Part shown: in pieces, positions 1-8,417 of the stretch
Numbering within the stretch: the first letter of the stretch is position 1
Layout: the number at the start of each line of letters is the position of its first letter
From: Pseudomonas brassicacearum
Lineage (GTDB): Bacteria > Pseudomonadota > Gammaproteobacteria > Pseudomonadales > Pseudomonadaceae
Reading direction: 5' to 3'
Assembly: GCF_003732225.1 (NCBI RefSeq)
Contig: NZ_MOBJ01000034.1
Span: 62,001-126,000 of the forward strand
Length of the DNA: 64,000 bases
Program-made: the position numbers and the translations under genes
Notes under the pieces: generated by a model
Told to the model about the DNA's origin: nothing
The model's input: only the letters and a program-made list of their open reading frames with translations
The model's database searches: none

Positions 1-246
1 GCCATGGCGCCTTACGAAATCACCCAGGCCGGCGGCAGCGTCGAGCACTGGAACGAAGAAGCCGGTTACGTCTGGATGCAGCGCTTCATGGAGAAGTACA
101 AGAAACTCATCTGGATCAACCCATACCCGAAAGACACCTGGGGTTACACGTCTTCGACCAACATCGTGCGCGATCTGATCGAGGACCGGATGTTCCCGTT
201 GACCTTGCGCGGGCTGGAAGAAGGGATGCGGTTTTTGTCCAAATAA
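1..246 (+). CDS. VWA-domain (CoxE-like) protein, C-terminal part
   Basis: The frame is open from base 1 and ends at TAA 244-246, so the gene starts left of the window. Only about 81 codons are visible. They resemble the C-terminal end of VWA/CoxE-type proteins, with a conserved WINPYPKDTWGYTSS stretch followed by a helical tail ending in GMRFLSK. The metal-binding part of the VWA domain is not in view, so the assignment rests on the tail alone. The ATG at 4 is internal, not a start. A REP pair follows directly and separates it from the convergent pxp operon. Confidence 0.55.
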   Translation, partial: AMAPYEITQAGGSVEHWNEEAGYVWMQRFMEKYKKLIWINPYPKDTWGYTSSTNIVRDLIEDRMFPLTLRGLEEGMRFLSK

Positions 247-270
247 TCTTCGCCGCCTGTCAGGGCCCTA

Positions 271-360
271 TCGCGAGCAAGCTCGCTCCCACAGGGGTAA
301 GTGTCGATCACAAAACGTGTGAGCAACACCGATCCACTGTGGGAGCGAGCTTGCTCGCGA
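271..360. repeat. REP pair (BIME) between convergent genes
   Basis: Two inverted copies of a 24-bp palindromic unit (TCGCGAGCAAGCTCGCTCCC at 271-290 and its complement in 337-360) flank about 40 bp. It lies between the 3' ends of the VWA gene and pxpC. The same unit recurs near 14.6, 16.7, 17.9 and 20.5 kb. Confidence 0.9.
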
Positions 361-365
361 TGCTT

Positions 366-1289
366 TTAGCGGTTGATGAACCTGCGCAAATACTCGACCT
401 GCTGCCAATGCGCCGTCTCTTGCACCACCGGCGTCAACCGGATCTGCTGCCCCGGCAAACACTGCGCCAGCCGTGCCAGCGCCAACGGCGTCAACGCGCC
501 TAACCGTGGATAACCGCCGATAGTCTGCCGATCATTGAGCAGCACGATCGGTTGCCCATCCGGTGGCACCTGAACCGCGCCCAGCGGGATGCCTTCGGAG
601 ATCATCGGCGTGCCTTGATACTGCAACGCCGTCCCCAGCAAACGAATGCCCATCCGGTCGGCACGGCTATCGAGGGTCCAGACCCGATTGAAGGCATCGA
701 ACAGGCTTTGCCCGCTGAACTCGCCGTGTTGCGCACCGAGCACCAGATCCAGCGGCTGAGTCAGTTTGAAGTCCGGTCGCTGCTCGTGCGGCACCTCCCG
801 CAATGTCTGCGCCAGCCCGGAGTAACTCAACTCGACACCTCGTGCCAGGGCTCGGCCAAAACCGTCCAGACCACCGAGTTCTTCACGCACCACCGTTGCA
901 CAACTGCCCAACACTTGCGGCGCGTTGAAACCACCGGGCGCCGCCAGATAGGCACGGGCACCGAGCAAGGGTTGGGTGAATTGCAAACGCTGGCCTTTCT
1001 TCAGCTGAAAACTGCGCCACGGTGCCAACGGCTGACCGTCCAGCAATGTACCCAGGTCCGCCCCCGCCAGCGCCAGACAGCAATCGTCCCGCGCCTCCAG
1101 GGTCAAACCGCCGAGGGTGACTTCAATCACCGCCGACTCCAGCGAGTTGCCCAGCAGCCAGTTGGCCCAAGACATTGATAGCCAATCCGCCGCACCGCCC
1201 TGGGTCACGCCCAGATGCCGCACACCGAACCGGCCGGCATCCTGCAGCAAGCACAGCGGCGTGCTGGCTTCGATCGTCAAACGGCTCAT
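366..1289 (-). CDS. pxpC: 5-oxoprolinase subunit C (biotin-dependent carboxyltransferase-like/KipA family)
   Basis: 307 aa, of normal length for the PF02626 (KipA/PxpC) family. The N-terminal signature FGVRHLGVTQGGAADWLSM and a later SEGIPLGAVQVPPDGQPI segment are typical. With PxpA and PxpB it forms the ATP-dependent prokaryotic 5-oxoprolinase that converts cytosolic 5-oxoproline to glutamate. The start overlaps the pxpB stop by 4 bp (ATGA), implying translational coupling. It is the last gene of an MFS-pxpA-pxpB-pxpC run. Function follows family knowledge plus operon context. Confidence 0.9.
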   Translation of the reverse strand: MSRLTIEASTPLCLLQDAGRFGVRHLGVTQGGAADWLSMSWANWLLGNSLESAVIEVTLGGLTLEARDDCCLALAGADLGTLLDGQPLAPWRSFQLKKGQRLQFTQPLLGARAYLAAPGGFNAPQVLGSCATVVREELGGLDGFGRALARGVELSYSGLAQTLREVPHEQRPDFKLTQPLDLVLGAQHGEFSGQSLFDAFNRVWTLDSRADRMGIRLLGTALQYQGTPMISEGIPLGAVQVPPDGQPIVLLNDRQTIGGYPRLGALTPLALARLAQCLPGQQIRLTPVVQETAHWQQVEYLRRFINR

Positions 1290-1990
1290 GCCTGCACCTC
1301 CAGCGGCGTATCGTCGCCGCCCAGATTGACGAATTCGGCATGACTGACCGCCGCAAAACGCACCGTATCGCCCGGTTGCATCAGGCTGTAGCCCTCACGT
1401 TCGCGGTCGAACAGTTTGGCCGGGGTGCGACCGATCAGGTTCCAGCCACCGGGCGACACCAGCGGATAAGCCGCTGTCTGCCGTTCGGCAATCCCCACGC
1501 TACCGGCGGCCACGCGCTTGCGTGGCGTATTCAAACGGGGCGCGGCCAGTACTTCTTCGACCAGCCCCATAAAGGCAAACCCCGGCGCAAACCCCAACGC
1601 GAAGACCTGATACTCACGCTCACTGTGGCGGCGAATCACCTCCTCCACCGCCAGCCCGCTGCGCTGTGAAAGCAGACTCAGTTCAGGCCCGACACTGAGG
1701 TCATACCAGACCGGCAATACATGGCATTGACCGCTGGCCTGGGCGTTGGGGGTCAGATCGCTCAAGGCTTCGGCGATCAGTTCCCGTGCCTGAACCGGGC
1801 TCAAGGCGAGCAGATCGTAATGCACCATCAGGGTTGTATAGGACGGCACCAGATCGATCAAATGTCCGGCGAACCCTGCACGCAGCCGCTCGCTGGCGGC
1901 GAGCATCCACGGCATGTTGGCTTCGGCGATTTCATCGAACAGCCGCACCATCAGGCAATCGATTGCCACCACTTCAACCCTTGGCTTCAT
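1286..1990 (-). CDS. pxpB: 5-oxoprolinase subunit B (KipI family)
   Basis: 234 aa, PF02682 family. Visible signatures are the N-terminal LVPSYTTLMVHYD strand and the C-terminal FAPGFAFMG and SPGGWNLIGRTP blocks. It partners PxpC in the 5-oxoprolinase complex. It overlaps pxpA by 4 bp upstream and pxpC by 4 bp downstream, so the three subunits are coupled. KipI was first described as a kinase inhibitor in Bacillus; here the complete pxpABC set favours oxoproline catabolism. Confidence 0.9.
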   Translation of the reverse strand: MKPRVEVVAIDCLMVRLFDEIAEANMPWMLAASERLRAGFAGHLIDLVPSYTTLMVHYDLLALSPVQARELIAEALSDLTPNAQASGQCHVLPVWYDLSVGPELSLLSQRSGLAVEEVIRRHSEREYQVFALGFAPGFAFMGLVEEVLAAPRLNTPRKRVAAGSVGIAERQTAAYPLVSPGGWNLIGRTPAKLFDREREGYSLMQPGDTVRFAAVSHAEFVNLGGDDTPLEVQA

Positions 1991-2739
1991 GGCGCACTCT
2001 GCTGATTCAAAGCCTCACGGATCCGCTGCACGGCCGCCACCGAACTGTCGTTGTCGCCATGTACGCACAGGGTATTGGCCTGCAAATGCAAGGTGCTGCC
2101 GTCGCTGGCAACCAGGCTGTCACCGCGAGCGATGGTCAGCGCCTGTTGAATGATTTTCTCGGGATCGTGATGCACCGCACCCGGCAACTGCCGCGAAACC
2201 AGATGCCCGGCGCTGTCATAGGCACGATCGGCGAACGCTTCGAACCACAGCGTCACACCGTACTCATCGCCCATCAGTTGAGCCGCGCTGTTGTCACGAG
2301 TCGCCATCAGCATCAACGGCAGTTGCCGGTCATACGCCGCGACGGCCTGAATCACTGCCCGCAATTGCGCGGGGTTGGCCATCATGTCGTTGTACATCGC
2401 ACCGTGGGGTTTGACATAACTCACGCGAGCGCCCTGCGCCCGGCAAATACCGTCCAGTGCGCCAATCTGGTAGTGCAAAAGATCCTGAAGTTCCTGTGCG
2501 GAGTAGGCCATGGAACGCCGACCGAATCCCGGCAGATCCTGATAAGCCGGATGAGCGCCAATCTGCACGCCATGGCTCAGCGCCAGGCTGACAGTCTTGC
2601 GCATGATGCTCGGGTCACCGGCGTGGAACCCGCAAGCAATATTGGCGCAATCGATGTACGGCATCACTTCGGCATCCAGCCCCATGGTCCAGTGACCAAA
2701 GCTTTCGCCGATATCGCAGTTCAATAGCAGGCGGCTCAC
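1987..2739 (-). CDS. pxpA: 5-oxoprolinase subunit A (LamB/YcsF family)
   Basis: 250 aa, PF03746. The N-terminal LLLNCDIGESFG and ANIACGFHAGDP motifs are family hallmarks, and NCD/HAGD carry the expected polar active-site residues. The start is GTG at 2739-2737, supported by an AGGAG eight bases upstream. It is the first pxp gene and lies 69 bp downstream of an MFS gene on the same strand, probably in one transcript. Confidence 0.9.
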   Translation of the reverse strand: MSRLLLNCDIGESFGHWTMGLDAEVMPYIDCANIACGFHAGDPSIMRKTVSLALSHGVQIGAHPAYQDLPGFGRRSMAYSAQELQDLLHYQIGALDGICRAQGARVSYVKPHGAMYNDMMANPAQLRAVIQAVAAYDRQLPLMLMATRDNSAAQLMGDEYGVTLWFEAFADRAYDSAGHLVSRQLPGAVHHDPEKIIQQALTIARGDSLVASDGSTLHLQANTLCVHGDNDSSVAAVQRIREALNQQSAP

Positions 2740-2808
2740 GGTGGGCGCTCCTATAAGCTGTTGTCGTTTTGGCTGCGGGACATTTCTATCTGTCCCGCAG
2801 ATTATCAG

Positions 2809-4095
2809 TTACTGCGCATCGAGTTGCTTGCCACGGGTTTCCGGCAGGCTCAACGCCGCCAAGATCACTACACCGTAGGATACTGCCGCAAACGCGCCGA
2901 TCCCGACGCTCAGCGGCACTTTCTGGCTGAGCAAACCGATCAGCAGCGGAAACAGCGCCGCCAGCGCCCGACCGACGTTGTAGCAAAAGCCCTGACCGGA
3001 ACCGCGAATCCGCGTCGGAAACAGCTCGGTCAAAAATGCGCCCATGCCGCTGAAAATCCCCGAGGCAAAGAAACCCAGCGGAAAGCCCAGCCAGAGCATC
3101 ACGCCATTGCTGACCGGCAGTTGGGTGTAGAGCAGCACAATGGTGAACGAGCCCACGGCGAACAGAATGAAGTTCTTCTTGCGACCCAGGATGTCGGTCA
3201 AGTAGGCGCTGATCACATAGCCGACGTAGGACCCGACAATCACCATCGCCAGATATCCACCGGTGCCGAGTACGCTCAGTCCGCGTTCGTTTTTCAGGAA
3301 AGTCGGCAGCCAGGAGGTGATCGCGTAGTAACCACCCAGGGCACCGGTGGTCAGCAAGGATGCGCGAAACGTGGTGCTGAGCATGCCGGGGGCGAAGATC
3401 TCGTAGAACTTCGACGGGTTGCTCGGTTCCTGCCGGGCCTTGGCCTGGCGGTAGATTTCCGGGTCCTTGACCAACCGGCGCACGAAGATCACAAAAATCG
3501 CCGGCACGATGCCGAGGATGAACAGCGCTCGCCAGGCGTCTTCCGGCGGCAGGATCGAGAACAGCACCGCGTAGAGGATCGCCGTCAGGCCCCAACCCAA
3601 GGCCCAGCCGGATTGCACCATGCCCACCGCTTTGCCGCGATCCTTGGCGCGGATCACTTCGCCGATCAGGACCGCGCCAGCTGTCCATTCGCCACCGAAA
3701 CCGAAGCCCATCAGGGTTCGGGCAATCAACAGTTGTTCGTAGTTTTGCGCGAAACCGCAGAGGAAGGTGAAGCCGGCAAACCACAGCACCGTCAGTTGCA
3801 AGGTGCGCACGCGACCGATGCGATCGGACAGAATCCCGGCGACCCAACCGCCAATGGCCGAAGCGATCAGCGTGCTGGTGTGGATCAACCCGGCCTGGCC
3901 GGTGGTGATGCCCCACATGGCGATGAGCGTCGGCACCACGAAACTCAACATCTGAGTATCCATGCCGTCCAGGCCATAGCCGATCTTGCAGCTCCAGAAG
4001 GTCCGGCGTTCCTGCTGATTGATGTTGCGATACCAGTCAAAGGGACCGGGACGGCTCTGGGGCTCGGCGACATCGAGCGTGTCGGGCGCACTCAT
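2809..4095 (-). CDS. MFS transporter of the sugar/organic-acid porter type
   Basis: 428 aa with about 12 predicted membrane segments. MFS signatures are present: GGWVAGILSDRIGRVRT between TM2 and TM3, GFGFGGEWTAGAVLIGE in TM4-5, and a central cytoplasmic loop rich in charged residues. The GGEW motif is typical of lactate/sialate/aromatic-acid-like carriers (NanT/JEN-like). Placement 69 bp upstream of pxpA suggests it imports 5-oxoproline or a related acid; that is inference from context. A GGAG lies upstream of the ATG. Confidence 0.8.
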   Translation of the reverse strand: MSAPDTLDVAEPQSRPGPFDWYRNINQQERRTFWSCKIGYGLDGMDTQMLSFVVPTLIAMWGITTGQAGLIHTSTLIASAIGGWVAGILSDRIGRVRTLQLTVLWFAGFTFLCGFAQNYEQLLIARTLMGFGFGGEWTAGAVLIGEVIRAKDRGKAVGMVQSGWALGWGLTAILYAVLFSILPPEDAWRALFILGIVPAIFVIFVRRLVKDPEIYRQAKARQEPSNPSKFYEIFAPGMLSTTFRASLLTTGALGGYYAITSWLPTFLKNERGLSVLGTGGYLAMVIVGSYVGYVISAYLTDILGRKKNFILFAVGSFTIVLLYTQLPVSNGVMLWLGFPLGFFASGIFSGMGAFLTELFPTRIRGSGQGFCYNVGRALAALFPLLIGLLSQKVPLSVGIGAFAAVSYGVVILAALSLPETRGKQLDAQ

Positions 4096-4236
4096 GGCAA
4101 ATCTCCACCTGAATTTTATTGGTATTGTTCAGAACACCGACGACGCCTATCGTGGGTTTGGCGCATTTTTCGATGACGGCGCCCCACCCGTCCAACTAAT
4201 AAAACCCCTGCCAAGGCATAAGAAAAAGTTGATCGC
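4096..4236. promoter_or_regulatory. Divergent promoter region, MFS-pxp operon / LysR
   Basis: This 141-bp AT-richer gap separates head-to-head genes, the usual place for a LysR-type regulator to bind. No single unambiguous T-N11-A box stands out, so only the region is annotated. Confidence 0.5.
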
Positions 4237-5154
4237 ATGAACCTCAAATTTCTCGAAACCTTCGTTTGGGTCGCCCGGCTGAAAAGTTTTCGCCTGACCG
4301 CCGACAAGCTCTTCACCACCCAGGCATCGATCTCCAGCCGCATCGCGGTGCTTGAAAGCGAACTTGGGGTGAAGCTTTTTCTGCGTGATTCGCGCGGTGT
4401 GAAGCTGACGCCCGAAGGCGTGAAGGTGCTCGATTACGCCGAGCAAATGATCGATACCATGCAGGCGCTCAAGCAGTCGCTGGAGACGCGTTCAAGCAAA
4501 GTCGGGCGGGTTCGCATCGGCGTGATGGACACCGTCATTCACACCTGGCTCAGCCCGCTGGTGGCGCAGATGACCGATCACTTTCCGCTGGTAGAAATCG
4601 AGTTGGTCGCCGATACCTCGCTGAATCTCTGCGATCAGCTGCAAAAGGGTTTTCTCGACCTGATTCTGCAAACCGACCTGCTGCGCCAGGAAAGCGTGCG
4701 CAGCCTGGAACTGGCCAGCCACCCGATGGGCTGGATCGTCGCCAGCAATTCGATCTACAACCGCGACTACACAAGCGTCGCCGATCTGGCCCGTGAACGA
4801 ATCATCACCTACTCGAAAAACTCCCATCCGCATCAGGACGTGCTCAGCCTGATGCAGGCCAATGGCGTGCTCGCGCCAAAGCTCAGTTGCGTGAACTCGG
4901 TGTCAGCGATCATCCGATTGCTGCGTGACGGTTTCGGCATTGGTGCCTTGCCGCCGGTGCTGGTCAGCGAAGAACTGACCCAGGGCGAGTTGACCTTGCT
5001 GACCATCGATCAGCGCCCGCCCAACCTGCAAGTGGTGGTGTCATGGCGGGTCGGCGCGGAGTGGGTCGAGGAGATCGTGGCGTTGTGTCAGCAAGTCGTG
5101 GAGCGCTATGCGCAGAAGGTTGGCGAGCAGTACATCGTCTTGAGCAAAGACTAG
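4237..5154 (+). CDS. LysR-family regulator of the adjacent pxp/MFS operon
   Basis: 305 aa. The N-terminal winged HTH (about residues 1-60: LKSFRLTADKLFTTQASISS) is followed by a two-lobed effector-binding domain from about residue 90. It is divergent from the MFS-pxp operon with 141 bp between them, so it is the likely local regulator. The effector is not known; 5-oxoproline is a guess from position. Confidence 0.85.
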   Translation: MNLKFLETFVWVARLKSFRLTADKLFTTQASISSRIAVLESELGVKLFLRDSRGVKLTPEGVKVLDYAEQMIDTMQALKQSLETRSSKVGRVRIGVMDTVIHTWLSPLVAQMTDHFPLVEIELVADTSLNLCDQLQKGFLDLILQTDLLRQESVRSLELASHPMGWIVASNSIYNRDYTSVADLARERIITYSKNSHPHQDVLSLMQANGVLAPKLSCVNSVSAIIRLLRDGFGIGALPPVLVSEELTQGELTLLTIDQRPPNLQVVVSWRVGAEWVEEIVALCQQVVERYAQKVGEQYIVLSKD

Positions 5155-5191
5155 GCCGACCTCTGAAAAGGACCTTTCCCACGCTGCAAGT

Positions 5192-5216
5192 AGGAATTGC
5201 TATCATTTGCATTATT
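5192..5216. promoter_or_regulatory. Candidate Fur box for the siderophore operon
   Basis: On the minus strand 5210-5192 reads GCAAATGATAGCAATTCCT, matching 11 of 19 positions of the GATAATGATAATCATTATC consensus by eye and looking like common Pseudomonas Fur sites. It lies about 65 bp upstream of the NIS synthetase ATG. Confidence 0.55.
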
Positions 5217-5279
5217 GTTTTAAAACGGTATTCTCAGCGCGCATTCAGCTAAACAACCGTCCAGAAGGAGTCGGACTTG

Positions 5280-7202
5280 ATGCGCGCCTACACGCAAAAA
5301 CAGCAGCAACTGCTCTCACACTGGAGCGAAGCCCTTGGCACCCAGGCTTTCCAGTCCCACCGCATCACCCTCGATCACTTGAGCAATGCGCTGGAGCCCG
5401 CCGCCCAGCGCTGCTTCCAACGCCTGATCCAGGCGCTGTTTCGCGAAGGTCTGATCAACCCCGACGCCTGCGAATACGACGACAACCGCCGCTGCTGGCT
5501 GCCGCTGGGCAATGGTGCACACCTGTGCTTCGATCACCTGTCCGGCGGCAGAATGAACAGTTGGGATGTACGCGGGAGCATCGTCCTGCACACCCCCGAC
5601 GCACTGCCTCACAAGATCCAGTTACCCAGCGAACTGCTCGCCTGTCTCGGCACTCAGCTCAACCCGCCCGCCTCCCCGCTGGTACTGGAACGCCTGGCCC
5701 GCGAGCTGGATGACAGCTACAGCAACGACACCCTGTGCCTGGCGTTCCACCATGGATGGACCGAACGCCTGAGAGAGCAGATCGGCACCGAACACGACGA
5801 CAACCTGCTCGCCTGGCTCAAAGCCAGCCCCGGTCACCATAACCCGACGTCGTTGCTCGAACAGTGGGGCACGCTCGGCCATCCATGGCACCCCAACTAC
5901 AAGACCAAACTGGGCTTGAGCGCCACTCAGGTCATTGCTTTCTCGCCGGAGTTCGAAGCGAGTTTTCCGATCGTGTTGTGCGCCCTGCACCGCCAGTACG
6001 CCCACGTCGAGATGCTGGCCGGCACCGCCGATTACTGGGACTGGTGGCAAGGTCACTTCCCGCAGGCCGCCGAACAATTGCAGCGCCATTTGCAGCAGTT
6101 GGGCCTGGAAGTAACGGACTACCTCCCGCTCCCGGCGCACCCATGGCAAGCCGATGAAGAGCTGCCAAAATCGTTCGCCAACGAGATCGCCGACAACCTG
6201 CTGATCGTCACTGACATCGTTGCCTTCACTGGCCACCCGACCATGTCCTTTCGCACAGTCGTACCGGAGGCCAGTCGCGTTGCGCCGATGGTCAAACTGC
6301 CGGTGGCCTTGCGCCTGACCAGCGTGCAGCGCACGGTGTCGCCGCGCTCGGCCCGGATGGGGCCGCGCATCAGTCAGTTGTTGCTGGATATTCTCGATCT
6401 GGAGCCACAGATTCAGCGTCTGCTGAACATCGTGCCAGAGCGCATCGGTGTGCACTACGCGCCACAACCGGCCGACGACGAACGTTCCCGGCATGCCGCC
6501 GTGCTCTACCGCGACAACCCGCTGACCCTGCTGCAAGAAGGCGAACTGGCAGTCCCGGTCGGCAGCCTGTTCGCCGTCAACGAATTCGAACAACCGTTGC
6601 TGCGCGATTGGGTACGCCTGGCCCAGGGCCATGACGACAGCGAGGCCATGCTGGCGTTCTTCGATGACTACCTGTCGATTGCCGTACCGAGCCTGCTGGG
6701 CATTTACCTGATGTATGGCGTGGCGTTCGAAGCGCACCAGCAAAACAGCTTCATGGTGATGGGCGCTGACGGGCAGTTGAATCGACTGTTACTGCGTGAC
6801 TTCGGCGACATTCGCATCGATCGCAAAACCCTGCACGCCAAGGGCCTGGATATCCAGTTGCACGATCCGAAAATGACCCTGTATGACGAGTCCGGTTTTG
6901 TCCGCGACAAACTCCTGCACACCACGTTCATGTGCCACCTCGGCGAGCTGACGTTGCTCTGTGCCCGTCACTGGAACGTATCGGAAAACATCCTGTGGGA
7001 GCGTTTGGCAGCGCACGTTGCACAGTGCTTCGACGCCTTGCGCGAACGTGTCGAACCGACACGCTGGGAAAGCGAGCGCGAGGCCTTGCTGGAACAGGAT
7101 TGGCCAGCCAAATCGTTCATGCGCATGCGCTTGCACGACAGCCACGCCGACATCGTCGGACGCCTGAGCAATCCACTGCGATCCAGTGCCCATGCTCGCT
7201 GA
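5280..7202 (+). CDS. IucA/IucC-family NIS siderophore synthetase
   Basis: 640 aa, full length for the family. Features are the N-terminal nucleotide-binding region with GHPWHPNYKTKLGL (about residues 200-215), HPWQADEELP mid-protein, RTSVQRTVSPRSARMGPRIS-like arginine-rich segments, and the C-terminal FerR/FhuF-like domain with QQNSFMVMGADG and LLRDFGDIR. It joins a carboxylate (typically citrate) to an amine or alcohol via an acyl-adenylate. ATG 5280 is preferred over the adjacent TTG because AAGGAG sits just upstream. It overlaps the MFS gene downstream. Being the only synthetase here, it may form a symmetric product such as rhizoferrin from citrate and putrescine, as LbtA-type enzymes do; that is inference. 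Confidence 0.85.
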   Translation: MRAYTQKQQQLLSHWSEALGTQAFQSHRITLDHLSNALEPAAQRCFQRLIQALFREGLINPDACEYDDNRRCWLPLGNGAHLCFDHLSGGRMNSWDVRGSIVLHTPDALPHKIQLPSELLACLGTQLNPPASPLVLERLARELDDSYSNDTLCLAFHHGWTERLREQIGTEHDDNLLAWLKASPGHHNPTSLLEQWGTLGHPWHPNYKTKLGLSATQVIAFSPEFEASFPIVLCALHRQYAHVEMLAGTADYWDWWQGHFPQAAEQLQRHLQQLGLEVTDYLPLPAHPWQADEELPKSFANEIADNLLIVTDIVAFTGHPTMSFRTVVPEASRVAPMVKLPVALRLTSVQRTVSPRSARMGPRISQLLLDILDLEPQIQRLLNIVPERIGVHYAPQPADDERSRHAAVLYRDNPLTLLQEGELAVPVGSLFAVNEFEQPLLRDWVRLAQGHDDSEAMLAFFDDYLSIAVPSLLGIYLMYGVAFEAHQQNSFMVMGADGQLNRLLLRDFGDIRIDRKTLHAKGLDIQLHDPKMTLYDESGFVRDKLLHTTFMCHLGELTLLCARHWNVSENILWERLAAHVAQCFDALRERVEPTRWESEREALLEQDWPAKSFMRMRLHDSHADIVGRLSNPLRSSAHAR

Positions 7203-8403
7203 CAGTCGTGCATTGCGACTGCTGATCGTCATCCAGTTTGTCTCCATGGGGGCCATGGAAATGAGCGGCCCGTTCTGGCCCTTGCAGATCCGGCATCTGC
7301 TCGGGCCAGAGGGCGCCGGCTACACCGCGCTGTTATCGGCGCTGGTCTATGCCGGTCCGATGCTCGCCGCCATGCTCCTGACTCCCGTGTGGGGCCGGTT
7401 GGGTGATCGAACCGGACACAAGCCAATGATCGTTCGGGCGTTGCTGGCATTGGCGTTGTGCCAAGGGTTGGCAGCCATCACCATCGACCCGTGGCTGCTG
7501 GTGGGCATTCGCGTGATGCAAGGCGCATTGGCCGGGTTTCTCGCCGCCGCGCAAGCTTATGCCCTCGCCTGCTGCGACAGTTCCCGGCGCGGTCACACCC
7601 TGGCCCGTCTGCAATCGGCGACCGCCGTCGGCTCGTTGATCGGCCCGGTGCTGGGCGGCTGGTTGATGGACATCTCGGGATTCGCCCTGCTCTGTTATGG
7701 CGCGACGGCGATTTGCCTGCTGTGTGCACTGGGGAGTTTTTTCCTGCCGGCCGACAAGGCGCAGGCAGCGAAGAAAAAACCGCTTGCGCCGGTGGCCCTG
7801 CCCAAAGGCTGGCTCGGTGGAATCCTGTTGGTGATCGTGTTGATTCAGGCCGCGAAGATGATGCCGCAGCCGTTCTACGCGCTGTACGTCGCCGAGATTC
7901 TGCACGCACCGAGCTGGCTGATCGGCGCCACTTATGCGGCAAGCGCCGCGACCCTGGCCATTTCCGCTCCGCTGTGGGGACGCCTGTTCGACCGCTGGCA
8001 ACCGGCCTACACCTTGCGTGTCATTGAAGGCGTCGCCTGGCTGTGCGCCCTGACGCTGGCGGCCACGGCACTGGCCAACGAATGGCTGGGGTTTCTCGTC
8101 AGCCGGCTGGTCTGGGGCATCTGGCAAGGCGCCCTGCTGCCCGTCGCCTATGCGCTGATCGCCAACACCGTTTCTTCAAGCCAACAAGGTTTTGCCCTCG
8201 GCCTCGGCAACAGCGCGGCCAAGGCTGGCGCCTTGCTGGGTGCCGTGCTCGGCGGGATCGGCATGGGGCTGGTCGGGCTGGCCCACAGCTTCTGGCTGGT
8301 GGCGCTGACTTACGCGCTGGCCGCCATCGGGATTCGCTGGGTGCGGTCATTCACCTCCACACCCGGCCCCACACCCTTATCTACCCACACTTATCAAAAC
8401 TAA
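7192..8403 (+). CDS. MFS transporter, probable siderophore exporter
   Basis: 403 aa from ATG 7192 (GTG 7186 is an alternative), about 12 TM segments. PVWGRLGDRTGHKPMIVRA is the loop 2-3 MFS motif, repeated in the second half as PLWGRLFDRWQP. The start lies inside the end of the NIS synthetase gene, so the two are translated as a unit. In compact NIS clusters (for example the lbt/fsl type) such carriers export the siderophore. Confidence 0.8.
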   Translation: MLADSRALRLLIVIQFVSMGAMEMSGPFWPLQIRHLLGPEGAGYTALLSALVYAGPMLAAMLLTPVWGRLGDRTGHKPMIVRALLALALCQGLAAITIDPWLLVGIRVMQGALAGFLAAAQAYALACCDSSRRGHTLARLQSATAVGSLIGPVLGGWLMDISGFALLCYGATAICLLCALGSFFLPADKAQAAKKKPLAPVALPKGWLGGILLVIVLIQAAKMMPQPFYALYVAEILHAPSWLIGATYAASAATLAISAPLWGRLFDRWQPAYTLRVIEGVAWLCALTLAATALANEWLGFLVSRLVWGIWQGALLPVAYALIANTVSSSQQGFALGLGNSAAKAGALLGAVLGGIGMGLVGLAHSFWLVALTYALAAIGIRWVRSFTSTPGPTPLSTHTYQN

Positions 8404-8417
8404 AAAAAGACCACGTC

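Noticed and set aside
552..1178. Long antisense frames opposite pxpC, pxpB, the MFS gene, bamC and other genes
   Set aside because: These are the usual shadows of GC-rich coding DNA; each lies opposite a gene with clear family motifs.
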